NCBI GenBank assembly: GCA_024761205.1
Contig: JAMASS010000036.1
Span: forward strand, 1 to 45,859
Direction: 5' to 3'
Length of the DNA: 45,859 nt
DNA from: Limisphaerales bacterium
GTDB lineage: Bacteria > Verrucomicrobiota > Verrucomicrobiia > Limisphaerales > AAA164-E04
A program made the position numbers and the translations under genes. Within the stretch, counting starts at the first letter, position 1; each line of letters starts with the position of its first letter. The notes under the pieces are model-generated. The model did no database searches. It saw only the letters and a program-made list of their open reading frames with translations, and had not been told where the DNA came from. Shown piece by piece: positions 1-9,636 of this stretch.

Positions 1-806
1 AATCCCCAGCAGAGTTGATCAAGCTATCCTCGACCTCACCGGCTACACAGATGATTGGATCACCATAGGCTAGTTCTCCTAGAATATACTTGACACTCCC
101 TGTCTAGTAAAGTAAGTAGTCCCCAAAAGAACTATGGTTGCCAAGAGTTTCTCAGGTAGCTTTTCAAACCATTGGACTCACTCTTCATCGTTCTACACAG
201 ACGCACTCCCGATCAACAACGGACTCTCGACACTTTTCGGCGGGTACATCTGCCCTCGTCGTTTACTTCCCGCCTGATTCTCATCTTCAAAGCTAGAGAA
301 ATCAGGGATGGATTCACCCACGGTGAATATCGTCCCGGCGGCATATCCATTCTCGCTACGAGCCATTGATTCAAATGATCTCTGAGCATGCCAGTATCAA
401 GGCGCCAATTTTAAGGCTATTTTTAGGGAAGTATTTGTTCTAATCGCATTATCGCCTCCCTGTAACACGCTTGCCTCATTGGACATGAGCCCGCTGTCGA
501 ACCGGCTTAGTGGGAGCATACAAAATAGAAAGTGAAATCGAACCCATTCGCTAGGAATAGGAAATCCAAAACTGCCTCGCCACCCTAAACTTCGAACTCC
601 GCCATAAAGGCAAAACACCACCCTTCCGTTACGGTGACACCACCAAATCAGCGTCACTCCGCCACAAGTTTGCCACTGTAATTCAGTAAAAAGGTGATTT
701 CGAAAATCGATCACTGATGCCTCTCCTAAGATTCTCCTTACTCATCTGAGCTAGCTGTGCGTCTCCACCGTAGACGCAGGCCCTAGCCTCGCATCAGCAG
801 AAAACA
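1..806. other. No supported gene (left edge)
   Basis: I see no coding region here that I can support. Open frames at 172-369 (+) and 397-714 (-) have no recognisable motif, no convincing ribosome binding site and odd composition (the second is rich in Trp, Arg and Cys). This is the sequence downstream of coaX on the minus strand, so it may hold the end of that transcript, but I find no clear hairpin followed by a T tract. Confidence 0.5.
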
Positions 807-1565
807 TTAAGCCCCGCCAAAACACTCCCAACCAAGAATTCGCAACCCATCCAAAGTCAAATTTTGATCCACCAGCTGTACATGGGGCAGATCCTTCGCC
901 ATCAATTCTGCGTAGCCGCCGGTGGCGATCACCTTCAATCGCGAACCGGAGAGTTCACGGTCAAGATCATCAAGCAGACTCGCAACCAAGCCACGATAGC
1001 CCTTCACAGCACCGATTAGCATGGCTTCCCGAGTGCTCTTTCCAATGGTGCCCTGCGGATCGCGGATTCGGATCTTTGGCAGGAGCGCTGTTTTCTCATG
1101 GAGATAATCCGTCATGGCGCCCAGACCCGGAGCAATAATGCCACCGACGTAACACGACTTGGAGTCTACAACGTCAAACGTGACTGCCGTGCCAAAGTCA
1201 ACCACTACTATGGGGACTCCGAATCGCAGGGTAGCAGCCATGGCGTTAGCCAGGCGATCCGGACCAATTGTACCGGGTCTAGGATAGTCGATACCAATCC
1301 CGACGACATTTCGATGCGTCAGAGTAAGCGAACGGACCGCCAACTCTTTCTCGATCAATCGACAAGCGGTTTCGGTGACCTCAGGGACCACAGATGCCAC
1401 CGCACTTCCCAACAGCATCCGCCGACCGACCAACAAACGCAGTTTCACCCCGACTTCCCTCGACTTCCATTCGCTGGTCCGAAACTGCTTCGATTTCAAA
1501 ACCTGCGAGGCATCGCCGATTCCGACATTCGTATAGGTATTGCCGATGTCGACACTCAGTATCAC
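807..1565 (-). CDS. coaX: Type III pantothenate kinase
   Basis: Phosphorylates pantothenate with ATP, the first committed step of coenzyme A synthesis, in the cytoplasm. The 252-residue length is normal for CoaX. Visible motifs are the N-terminal phosphate-binding DIGNTYTNVG (residues 6-15), the pantothenate/dimer segment GIDYPRPGTIGPDRLANA with the conserved GPDR Asp, the second ASKHA-fold motif VVDFGTAVTFD, and the GGIIAPGLGAM and GKSTREAMLIGA segments. Translation starts with GTG at 1565, and this GTG overlaps the birA stop by 4 bases (GTGA). A GGAG ribosome site lies about 10 bases upstream inside birA. The gene is therefore probably translationally coupled, last in a nadC-birA-coaX cofactor run. 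Identification is firm. Confidence 0.95.
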   Translation of the reverse strand: MILSVDIGNTYTNVGIGDASQVLKSKQFRTSEWKSREVGVKLRLLVGRRMLLGSAVASVVPEVTETACRLIEKELAVRSLTLTHRNVVGIGIDYPRPGTIGPDRLANAMAATLRFGVPIVVVDFGTAVTFDVVDSKSCYVGGIIAPGLGAMTDYLHEKTALLPKIRIRDPQGTIGKSTREAMLIGAVKGYRGLVASLLDDLDRELSGSRLKVIATGGYAELMAKDLPHVQLVDQNLTLDGLRILGWECFGGA

Positions 1566-2575
1566 GACACAATCTCCGCTTCGGGCAGGTTTACCTTACC
1601 CAGAGAAACATCACCGCCAATAATGCGCTTCACCATGCCAGAGCTCGTTCGCAGAAGCAGTGCGCCATCGCTATCGATGGCTTCCGCTCGACCGTGGATT
1701 CTGAACCCTCCGGAGCTGACCGTAATCTGCTGCCCTAACGTCGAGCACTTGCGTTGCCACTCACCCGCCATGTCGTCAAAGCCTCCCGAAATCACCCGGC
1801 AGTAGTCGCGATCCAATTCCTCGATCAAGGCCACGGCAACCGCTGCGCGATTGAGCGCCTGTCCAATAAGCATTCGGAGTGACGTCCTCCCCAAGCCGCT
1901 CAACGCGCTCGGAAAATCAGACGGCGTTTGATTCACATTCAATCCTATGCCCAAGACAACATGCCGAACACGATCCGGCTCTGCGCTCATTTCCGTAAGG
2001 ACACCGGCAAGCTTCCCTTGTCCCATGAACACATCATTTGGCCACTTGATTGAAGGCCTTAAGTCAGTCATCCGTTCGATCGCTCGGACTGTAGCGGTTG
2101 CTCCAATGATCGTTAGCCGCGTCACTTCCGGAGGGCGTAAAGGCGGGCGCAACAATACAGACATCAGGATCCCCTTGCCAATGGGACTATCCCATTGCCG
2201 GCCGAGCCGACCGCGCCCTTGACTCTGAAACTCCGCCAGCACGACGGCACCCTCGGCAACGCCATCTCGCGCCAAACGCTCAGCCACCTCATTCGTAGAG
2301 GCCGTCTCTTTAAACACTTGAATCTGCCGACCAACAATCCCGACTGCACCCAGTCGAGCCGTCAAATCATCTCCCATCAATAGATCTGGCGATTGGTTTA
2401 GCCGATATCCATGATGAGGACTGGCCTCGATTTCAAAACCGATCCGCCTCAGCTCCTCGACCCGCGCCCACACTGCAGCACGGCTCACCCCCAACCGCTC
2501 CGCCAAGGCCGCCCCTGAAACCCCCTCGGAACCGAGGCGATAGAGCTCTCTTAGGATCCTCGCATCGCTATTCAT
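1562..2575 (-). CDS. birA: Bifunctional biotin-protein ligase / biotin operon repressor-type BirA
   Basis: Activates biotin to biotinyl-AMP and attaches it to the lysine of biotin carboxyl carrier proteins. At 337 residues it is a full-length two-domain BirA. An N-terminal winged helix-turn-helix (about residues 5-60, with AALAERLGVSRAAVWARVEE) is followed by the catalytic domain with GRGRLGRQWDSP (biotinyl-AMP loop), KWPNDVF (biotin-site Lys) and GIGLNVNQ, and a small C-terminal SH3-like domain. The HTH domain implies that it may also bind DNA, as in E. coli, although no biotin operator is recognisable here. It begins with ATG at 2575 behind a GGGGG run and overlaps nadC by 8 bases. It shares its stop region with the coaX start. 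Confidence in the enzymatic call is high; the repressor role is inferred from the domain only. Confidence 0.94.
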   Translation of the reverse strand: MNSDARILRELYRLGSEGVSGAALAERLGVSRAAVWARVEELRRIGFEIEASPHHGYRLNQSPDLLMGDDLTARLGAVGIVGRQIQVFKETASTNEVAERLARDGVAEGAVVLAEFQSQGRGRLGRQWDSPIGKGILMSVLLRPPLRPPEVTRLTIIGATATVRAIERMTDLRPSIKWPNDVFMGQGKLAGVLTEMSAEPDRVRHVVLGIGLNVNQTPSDFPSALSGLGRTSLRMLIGQALNRAAVAVALIEELDRDYCRVISGGFDDMAGEWQRKCSTLGQQITVSSGGFRIHGRAEAIDSDGALLLRTSSGMVKRIIGGDVSLGKVNLPEAEIVS

Positions 2576-3437
2576 CCCCCATCAAACCGTCAATATCCAA
2601 GGCGATATCGGCTGCTGGAGCCGAATGCGTCAGCGCGCCCACCGAAACATAATCAACTCCGGTTTCCGCGATCAACCGAAGCGTGCCAAGCGTGATCCCG
2701 CCACTCGCCTCGGTCAGGGCGCGCCCGCCAACAATGGCCACCGATTGGCGCAGCATCTCCACACTCATGTTGTCTAACAAGACGACATCCGCTCCGGCAT
2801 CCACAGCATCAGCCACCTGTTCGACAGTATCGGCTTCCACCTCCACCCGGAGGTCAGGATACTGTTCACGCACCCGAGATACAGCCGTCTTGACGCGATC
2901 CTTCATACCGCCAGTTAACACCGCCAGATGGTTATCCTTGATCATTGCCATATCAAATAACCCGACCCGATGATTCGTCGCGCCACCACAAACGACCGCA
3001 TGCTTCTCCAACAAACGCCAACCAGGCGTCGTTTTCCGCGTATCCAGTATCTTGCAAGACAAACCCTTGAGTTCATCAACAAAGGCCCGAGTCAAGGTCG
3101 CGATGCCGCAGAGTCGTTGCACGAAGTTCAGCGCCACTCGCTCGCCGGATAAGATCGACCGCGCTTTCCCTGTCACCCTCAATAACGTATCCCCCCTTTG
3201 AGCGGAGTCCCCATCCCTTGCATCCGACACCACTTCCAAACGGGCATCGACCCGACGGAACACTTCCGTGGCGACCTTCAGGCCGGCAACCACAACAGAC
3301 TGACGACAGACAACTCTGGCCGACCACAGCGTATCACAAGGAACCACGGACAGAGAGGTGACATCACCGGAGCCTATATCTTCGCTTAGAGCGAGCTCGA
3401 TCAAGTGGGTGTAGGCGTCAGCATTCAACCCGGTCAC
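2568..3437 (-). CDS. nadC: Nicotinate-nucleotide pyrophosphorylase (carboxylating)
   Basis: Converts quinolinate and PRPP to nicotinate mononucleotide, CO2 and PPi in de novo NAD synthesis. The 289 residues show the family signatures in order: EDIGSGDVTS near the N-terminus, NFVQRLCGIATLT, the quinolinate-binding DTRKTTPGWRLLEKHAV with its Arg and Lys residues, GGATNHRVGLFDMAMIKDNHL, VEVEADTVEQ, VVLLDNM and the C-terminal EASGGITLGTLRLIAETGVDYVS barrel strand. The start is GTG at 3437, with a TAGGAG-type ribosome site upstream. It lies about 190 bases downstream of the S8 peptidase gene on the same strand, so it either continues that transcript or has its own promoter in the gap. It overlaps birA by 8 bases. 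Confidence 0.95.
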   Translation of the reverse strand: MTGLNADAYTHLIELALSEDIGSGDVTSLSVVPCDTLWSARVVCRQSVVVAGLKVATEVFRRVDARLEVVSDARDGDSAQRGDTLLRVTGKARSILSGERVALNFVQRLCGIATLTRAFVDELKGLSCKILDTRKTTPGWRLLEKHAVVCGGATNHRVGLFDMAMIKDNHLAVLTGGMKDRVKTAVSRVREQYPDLRVEVEADTVEQVADAVDAGADVVLLDNMSVEMLRQSVAIVGGRALTEASGGITLGTLRLIAETGVDYVSVGALTHSAPAADIALDIDGLMGDE

Positions 3438-3595
3438 AGAAAGAACCTACTCCTAGAAACGACGAGAAAGAAAGAAAATGAACAGTAGCTAAACCGACCA
3501 GATGTGATTGAAAAGCTAAAGACCGGGCGGCTCTCCAGAGACTCGCCCTACCCTCTTGGGAAACGATCTTCTCCAACCCCAACCTCTCCCGCACC

Positions 3596-3705
3596 GAACC
3601 CCCATCAGGTACCTCTCCCTCTTTCAACGCGCCGGCGTTGCTGGTGTCGTGCGGCGCCGGAAAGAGCGCAACGAACCCCCATCAGCTACCTCTCCCTCTT
3701 TCAAC
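3596..3705. repeat. Direct duplication (33 bp, 77-bp period) across the peptidase stop
   Basis: Positions 3596-3628 and 3673-3705 carry the same 33 bases with one mismatch (G versus C in the CATCAG-TACC stretch), 77 bases apart. On the minus strand both copies can encode LKEGEV-DGGS. The second copy is in a different frame because 77 is not a multiple of three. The copy at 3673-3705 encodes the peptidase C-terminus and the copy at 3596-3628 contains its TGA stop. Confidence 0.85.
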
Positions 3706-6700
3706 TCCACCACGCGGTAGTAACGCCCGTAGGGTTTTTCCATGTCATCTTTATGGCTTTCCACGTCATCTTTATGGCTAAAATGGCCATCCGTTGACGT
3801 GAAGACTTTGGTGGTCAGCGGCTCCCAGTGGGGAGCAGCGATGTTATCATCCAAAAAATCGAGCCGAAACTGCCTGTTCGTTTCGGCAACCCATTTCACT
3901 TGGACGTGCCCTCGGGAGCTCACGATTTCCAAGACAATGGGTCGCTTATCATCCTGACCAAACTGCACACATATCTCATACTCGTTCTCCGCACTGGGAT
4001 CGGTGTTCTTGACGCCAAGATAGTATCGTTGGCCAGGGCGAAGTTGAGGAACCGGGAACGACACCAACTGATTCGTGTTTTGGTCAAACAGTGAAATGCC
4101 GCTCAGATTCAAGACCATCCCTTCACCAGCGCCTTCGCCATTGAAGTTGATCGGCGGAAAGATGTCAGGCGGCGAATCCCCCTGAGGAACCCCATCTTCA
4201 TTGAGCAGTAGCACCAAATCACCGGTACCACTCAGCCAATTCGTCGCCGTGGTCGCGATCTTTGGAACATCGACGATATAGTAATGGATATCATCACCGG
4301 AAATCGTATTGGTCACACACTCCCCGCTACTTAGGGCAACGGCGGGAAAGTTGGTCTCCGCCAAACTCATGAGTAATTGCCAAGTCCTCAACACCGGTTG
4401 TGGTTCCACCGCTCCGGCTCGGTTGTCCCAAAGCTCCAAGGTCCAGTTCCCAACCGCCGGCTGACCATCAAACTGCTCCAAGGCTTCCTCAGGCTGGAAG
4501 AACTTCACGGCCGCAGTATCCCGAATCCCAATATCATCAATCTGCATCGGGGGGCGTCCCCGAAAGAAGGACAACTCCAGAAGGGTTTCCGACCGGACAG
4601 GCGTAAACCTTACCGGTGTATTCCGCCGCCAATTGAAAGAACCATCCACAACCTGCGCCAGAATACCATCCAGGAAAATCATCCCAATGGGCGCGCCACG
4701 TCCGGCACTAGAACGCGCCGAATAAAACAGGTCCACTTTCCGGCCGGGTGCGGTCGGCAGGACGGCGCTTACTCGCGCACTCCCGAGATTCAAATAGTTC
4801 AAACCTTCGGCAGCCTGCGATGCTCCGCCGGCAATGATGGCCCGTCCCGAGAGAACTTCCCAAAGATTGCTCTGGGCGTTCGCCAGAAAGGTGTCGCCTT
4901 CGGTGAAAATCGACCCGCTTTGGACTTGCTCGAAACCACTATACTGCTCGATATTGATAATAGCGTTGGTCGTTGAGTACGGCGGTTGTGCAAACTTGAT
5001 CAGCTCTTCGGCCTCCTCCGTATCATCTGAAAACCCTCCAAACGTCGCCGTCTCGGTCGGCCCGGATCCCCAACCACCAGCATTGGGACCCCCACGATTT
5101 TCTGACAGCAATATCCGGGTGCCCAGCGGGCTCACCAAATGCATCGTCAGATCCGAGGCCCGAGGATGGTCGATACGGATCCCAACCCTGACATCCGCCA
5201 CCCCACGCGTATCCGGCACAAAGATCGTTGACCGTGTAATCGCGTCATCGGTAATGGAGATTTCCAGCTCATTCGGAAAGAACGGTTGCTCGGCGTCGAT
5301 CAGCAGGTCTCTCTCGATCTCAAAAGTTAAACGGAACTCCACGGGCTCCGAATTCGGATTGTAAACGCCAATAAAATACCGCCCCGGATTCAGCGGCGGC
5401 ACATCAGTTCGGGTTAACCGCAGCGTCAAGCCAGTGGAATCGTTCGTGCCCAAGGCTCGCTTGTCAAACTGCGCCAAGGTCGGCAGTTCCTCACGCCTCA
5501 GATAAAGATCCAATGGAAGACTGAACCCCGTCAGATTTACGGTCAAGGCGCTGGCATCAGTCGGCACCTCGATCACAAAGTAAGAGAAAGTACTCGGCTG
5601 AACGTTTCCCATCAGCTCTTCACCTTCAATCAATCGATTGGGAGAGAGGACCAAATTGAACCCATGTACCCGGCCAGTATGGGTCAACGCATTGTCTACT
5701 TGGCTCATGAGCCAAACCCCTGCCCCTCGTTCGCCGATGAAATTGATCAAACTGCCCGGTCCATCGGTGGGGATCGAGTCGGGCCGAACCTCTAAATCAT
5801 CGTAGCTCACCGCGAGATCGCCAAAGGTCCCGTCCGGGTTAAACAAGGTATGGTTATTCAGAACCAAAGAAACCCCATCGTGGCTCAGATTGCCGAGCAA
5901 ATCTCCGATATCTTCATGAAAGAGCGAGAGCTCGGCGATGATCGACTGAATCGTCACTGTATTGATCGGATTTCCGAGTGCTAAAACCAAAGCAGCGCCA
6001 GGTTCATTCGGTGATCCATCCGGGATAATTCCCTGACTCAAAGGAACGCCTCTGAGAATTCGATTCCCATCCTCATCCGTTTCGTCAAAGGGCTCCTCCT
6101 GCGAAATCCCCACCAAGGCATACTGCCCTCCTTGATGGTCTTCCGACTTCACCCCGACATAATAGACCACGTCATCGCCCAGCGGTTGGTTCTCAAGGAG
6201 AATGACTTCACTGCCTCCGGCCTCCGTTGATTGAAAGGCCTCATCGATGGCCGTGTCGTCCAAATCGAGCAGCTTGGAATCTCGGGAGACATAGAGGTCC
6301 ACATCCGCCTCCAAGTTGCGCGGTCGACCTAAATTCGGTGGCAGAAAGGTGACAAAGGCGACATTGGGGCCGTTAGTAAAGCCGACATCATCGGTAGAAG
6401 GCAACGAATTGGTAAAGACATAAAACTGCCACTGAGGCGCCAAACCATTCATGCCTCCGAGGAGAGGCGCGTTGGCGCCGACGCGATCAGCCAAGCGGGG
6501 AATGCTATTGGTAATCGAAACCAAGGCCGGGAGTTCGACATAGTCGAACTCCAACGCCTTTGGCTCCAACTTAAAGAAGGACGCTTCCACATCCGGGTTG
6601 TCTCCCGATGAGACCACCAAGGCAAAATCCTGCACGACACCATTCGGATGATCCGTTACGGCATTGACGTTGACCCGGCGCGCCACCACAGACACCACAT

Positions 6701-9497
6701 AGTTGGTGCTTAATGGCGGTGTGATGAAGACATTCTCCACATTGTTAACGTTGTCCAGCCGTGGCGGAGTATCGGAAGCCGTTGCCTGAGTGAACAAGCC
6801 GCCGGCCGGGAAGTTATTTCCGTAGAAAATCTCGCCGGAAACGGTGTTGGAGACGATGAGATCCAAGTCATTGACCAACTTGATGCCCGCATTCGGATTT
6901 CCCGGTGGATCGGTCCAAACCAATGACAAACGCAAGGGCAACGCCCGGGCTTCATTGGCGGGGTTCAAGGTAAGGTTCCAACTTTTGCTCTCGCCCGTAG
7001 CGAGCGCATTCTCCGGATTTTGATCGAAGAACTGCAACGTTGGGGTCGATTTAGAGAGACTGGAAGGCAAACTGTTCGCCAAATTGACCGCACCCCATCC
7101 TTGGAAGTTGATCACCGGATCAATCTGAAAGTCATACAACTCGCTGGCAGTCCGAGATCCATTGATCAACAAAGCCTTCAATAGGGCCGGGCTCGCATTG
7201 TAACCGTTATTTCGCAGAAACTCTTGAAAGAGCGCCAATAAGCCAGTCACCGCCGGGGCGGCCATACTAGCGCCGCTTTCAAAGCGATAGTGCGGCGCCA
7301 GACCATCATTCAATTTCTTCAGCTCATCGAAATATCCGTCACTTTCTGTCCGCACCGAGACGATCGTCTCAATATCAAACGAAACCGGATCGTCAATCGG
7401 ATTCCCGATGCCGTAAAACAGAACGCCCGGTTGAACTCGCAACGGTGATGATTCTCCTCCGGTCAACGTCACCGACGTGAATCCCACCAGATCATCGATA
7501 GTGGCAATCGTGCCGAAACGGGCATAAATGGGCAGCCGCGGCAGCACCTCAGGCGACGCCGCGTTGGGATTGACAGAAATCTTGATCTCAACCGTCCTTT
7601 CCCGAGCAAAGACGGTGTAGGAGGAGGTGAGCTCTCCGGGCGCCGCCGTTTGATTCGAAATCGTGTTCACCTGAATGTCCAGAAACTGCTCGGGATCAGT
7701 CCAATTTCCCGCTCGAGTCGAAATCGTGAACGAGCCCGGGGCCACGACATCCGGTTTGAACCGTCCAGCGTCACCCTCAATGCCAACTCCCACATTGCCT
7801 CGGCTGGAAAACGACGCGACTTGGGTCGAACTGTCCGTCGGCGGTTGAAACAAGCGTTCCATGATCGGAATCTGATTGGTGATCAGCATCTCCATATCAT
7901 TGGTCATGACCTCATCAATGAAGCCCGTGACCACTTCATTGGTGATGAAACGTAAGCTTTCGAGAGCGCCTACAGTGATGACATTTTTCGCCGTGCCTGG
8001 AGAAAATACCGAAGCCGGTTCGCCCCCTCGTCCATCTTCATTACCACTCCCTGAGTTCCCGGCCGAGAAGACATAAAGAACCGGTTGTTCCCCCTCCATC
8101 TCTGGCAAGGCATCTCGAACCGCCGCATCGTAGGAGGCCGCACTAGTGTTGTATTCACGCGCGTTCCTAAAGTTCCAGCTGTTGTTCGAGATCAAAACGT
8201 TGGTCCGATTCTGATCCACATAATTGTAATCTGCGGCTGTCTCCTGCAGAAATCCATCCGAAACCAACGGCCCAGTGACCAAATCGATCGGGAGCACAAA
8301 CAGACTAGCCTCGGGCGCCATGCCATGGAAATTCGCGTTGGTCGGCGAACCAAAAACGTTGGTAATCATCGGCGAATTGGCGCCCGAACTGGCAATGGTT
8401 CCCGCAACGTGGGTCCCGTGCCCCTCGGCATCAAGAAGATTGCGGCGATCCGGCGAAAAGACGCGATTCGCGAGATCGGGATGCCTCGCGTCTACACCCG
8501 TATCATTGATGTTGACCAAGATATCTTTGCCAGACAGCTCGTGGAGATTGGTGTTCATCAGATTCGTCAACGAATTGTCCGCTCCCAAGCGCACGCGAGT
8601 GAGGTCATTGGCGATCTGCCGAGGCGCCACCGGCTCCACCGTTAGGACCCCATCAAGCGAGGCAATGGCGCCGAGCGCCGAGCGAGGCGCCTTGACCATG
8701 ACGGTTTGACCAAAGGGAGAGGTTCCTTCCGCAACGTATTCCGCACCTATCGCCTCCAGCTCAACAAACACCGCCCCCTCAGCGCCGGCAAAGAGCGTGA
8801 GCTGCAACGGGATGATTCCCGGAATATCGGCCTGGCGTACGGCAAATTCCAGCAGCTGATCGTTGAGCTTGAAGTATGGATCAAACGGAAGAACGGATTG
8901 CGTGCCGGCGAAACCTCGCACCTTGGCCGCCATCGTTGGTTTCATCCGCACAATCCACGTGTTGTGGGGGATGTAGGCCACCTTGGTGATCTCCAGTTGG
9001 TCCAGGGACTCCTGATCAAACACGTGATTGAAGGGACCTACCGATTGCAGCAGATAGCTTTCAGTATCCTCTGCCGCCCGAAGGTGCTTCGGCACCACGA
9101 GAGGGATGTTCGAAGCCGTATCGATCAGCGCATTGTTGAGGAGAATCGCATGGTCGCTTCTCGCCAACTCATCAACCGAACGAGCCGTATTGCGCAAGCG
9201 ATAAGGAAATCTCGGATCCGGCGGCAGCGAGGCGTTGACAGTCCGAGACATCGCAGTCGGTGAGCCCGGAGCAAACGCAGCCTTTAACTTTTGATCTTGG
9301 ATCTGAGTCAGCAGCTGATATTTCGCCTTACCGAGTTTGGGCAATACCACCTGCCCATTGGTGATAACGATGTCCGAAGAAAGACCGGGAGCATTTCGCT
9401 GCGAACTCATGCGGTTGCCATATAGCCAAAAAAAGACTCCCAAGGCGAGGAGCACCAAGCTAATGAAAAACCAAGTTCCACTGGATAAACGCTTCAT
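3624..9497 (-). CDS. Giant multi-domain S8 (subtilisin-type) serine peptidase
   Basis: Predicted exported subtilase of 1957 residues; the positions below count from an alternative TTG start at 9527. An N-terminal hydrophobic segment (about 18-37) is a signal peptide or anchor. The catalytic triad lies in NDTGVDARHPDL (Asp342), GHGTHVAGT (His370) and SGASMAAP (Ser754), with an oxyanion Asn in FSAGNSGSG (Asn491). About 140 residues are inserted between KPDVVAPG and the serine motif. Downstream come three PPC-like beta domains (about 1030-1145, 1315-1405, 1735-1858), a P-domain-like unit (about 1190-1300), a second P-domain (about 1423-1515 plus 1675-1722) split by a DUF642-like jelly-roll insert, and a C-terminal module ending in YYRVVEL. 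I chose ATG 9497 over TTG 9527 because it gives a normal signal sequence. The gene follows the pseudopilin cassette by about 140 bases, which suggests cargo or partner status. The substrate is unknown. Confidence 0.9.
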   Translation of the reverse strand: MKRLSSGTWFFISLVLLALGVFFWLYGNRMSSQRNAPGLSSDIVITNGQVVLPKLGKAKYQLLTQIQDQKLKAAFAPGSPTAMSRTVNASLPPDPRFPYRLRNTARSVDELARSDHAILLNNALIDTASNIPLVVPKHLRAAEDTESYLLQSVGPFNHVFDQESLDQLEITKVAYIPHNTWIVRMKPTMAAKVRGFAGTQSVLPFDPYFKLNDQLLEFAVRQADIPGIIPLQLTLFAGAEGAVFVELEAIGAEYVAEGTSPFGQTVMVKAPRSALGAIASLDGVLTVEPVAPRQIANDLTRVRLGADNSLTNLMNTNLHELSGKDILVNINDTGVDARHPDLANRVFSPDRRNLLDAEGHGTHVAGTIASSGANSPMITNVFGSPTNANFHGMAPEASLFVLPIDLVTGPLVSDGFLQETAADYNYVDQNRTNVLISNNSWNFRNAREYNTSAASYDAAVRDALPEMEGEQPVLYVFSAGNSGSGNEDGRGGEPASVFSPGTAKNVITVGALESLRFITNEVVTGFIDEVMTNDMEMLITNQIPIMERLFQPPTDSSTQVASFSSRGNVGVGIEGDAGRFKPDVVAPGSFTISTRAGNWTDPEQFLDIQVNTISNQTAAPGELTSSYTVFARERTVEIKISVNPNAASPEVLPRLPIYARFGTIATIDDLVGFTSVTLTGGESSPLRVQPGVLFYGIGNPIDDPVSFDIETIVSVRTESDGYFDELKKLNDGLAPHYRFESGASMAAPAVTGLLALFQEFLRNNGYNASPALLKALLINGSRTASELYDFQIDPVINFQGWGAVNLANSLPSSLSKSTPTLQFFDQNPENALATGESKSWNLTLNPANEARALPLRLSLVWTDPPGNPNAGIKLVNDLDLIVSNTVSGEIFYGNNFPAGGLFTQATASDTPPRLDNVNNVENVFITPPLSTNYVVSVVARRVNVNAVTDHPNGVVQDFALVVSSGDNPDVEASFFKLEPKALEFDYVELPALVSITNSIPRLADRVGANAPLLGGMNGLAPQWQFYVFTNSLPSTDDVGFTNGPNVAFVTFLPPNLGRPRNLEADVDLYVSRDSKLLDLDDTAIDEAFQSTEAGGSEVILLENQPLGDDVVYYVGVKSEDHQGGQYALVGISQEEPFDETDEDGNRILRGVPLSQGIIPDGSPNEPGAALVLALGNPINTVTIQSIIAELSLFHEDIGDLLGNLSHDGVSLVLNNHTLFNPDGTFGDLAVSYDDLEVRPDSIPTDGPGSLINFIGERGAGVWLMSQVDNALTHTGRVHGFNLVLSPNRLIEGEELMGNVQPSTFSYFVIEVPTDASALTVNLTGFSLPLDLYLRREELPTLAQFDKRALGTNDSTGLTLRLTRTDVPPLNPGRYFIGVYNPNSEPVEFRLTFEIERDLLIDAEQPFFPNELEISITDDAITRSTIFVPDTRGVADVRVGIRIDHPRASDLTMHLVSPLGTRILLSENRGGPNAGGWGSGPTETATFGGFSDDTEEAEELIKFAQPPYSTTNAIINIEQYSGFEQVQSGSIFTEGDTFLANAQSNLWEVLSGRAIIAGGASQAAEGLNYLNLGSARVSAVLPTAPGRKVDLFYSARSSAGRGAPIGMIFLDGILAQVVDGSFNWRRNTPVRFTPVRSETLLELSFFRGRPPMQIDDIGIRDTAAVKFFQPEEALEQFDGQPAVGNWTLELWDNRAGAVEPQPVLRTWQLLMSLAETNFPAVALSSGECVTNTISGDDIHYYIVDVPKIATTATNWLSGTGDLVLLLNEDGVPQGDSPPDIFPPINFNGEGAGEGMVLNLSGISLFDQNTNQLVSFPVPQLRPGQRYYLGVKNTDPSAENEYEICVQFGQDDKRPIVLEIVSSRGHVQVKWVAETNRQFRLDFLDDNIAAPHWEPLTTKVFTSTDGHFSHKDDVESHKDDMEKPYGRYYRVVELKEGEVADGGSLRSFRRRTTPATPAR
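3738..3779. repeat. 21-bp tandem duplication in the S8 peptidase gene
   Basis: Two adjacent 21-base units (3738-3758 and 3759-3779) differ at one base. They encode SHKDDVE SHKDDME in frame, just before the C-terminal KPYGRYYRVV of the peptidase. It is an in-frame seven-residue duplication. Confidence 0.9.
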
Positions 9498-9636
9498 CAA
9501 TTCAATAATCACTCGTCCGTATTCCAATTCAAGGCCGACACCCTGCCGAATGACCCATGTGAAGGAAGCTCCCTCAAAACCATAACATCAAGATGCTCTG
9601 TCGCGCAGCCGGAATGTTCCCTCGGAAACCCGCCAA

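Noticed and set aside
397-714. A 105-codon minus-strand open frame downstream of coaX
   Set aside because: No motif, no ribosome site, Trp/Cys/Arg-rich composition and no coding neighbour; not supported.
1098-1805. Long plus-strand frame opposite coaX and birA
   Set aside because: It lies entirely over two certain minus-strand genes and has a low-complexity Ser/Arg/Thr composition; a shadow frame.
3418-3627. Possible small gene between the peptidase and nadC (69 codons, minus)
   Set aside because: It begins inside the duplicated 33-bp block and continues into repeat-like sequence (GRASLWRAARSLAF) overlapping the nadC start; best explained by the duplication.
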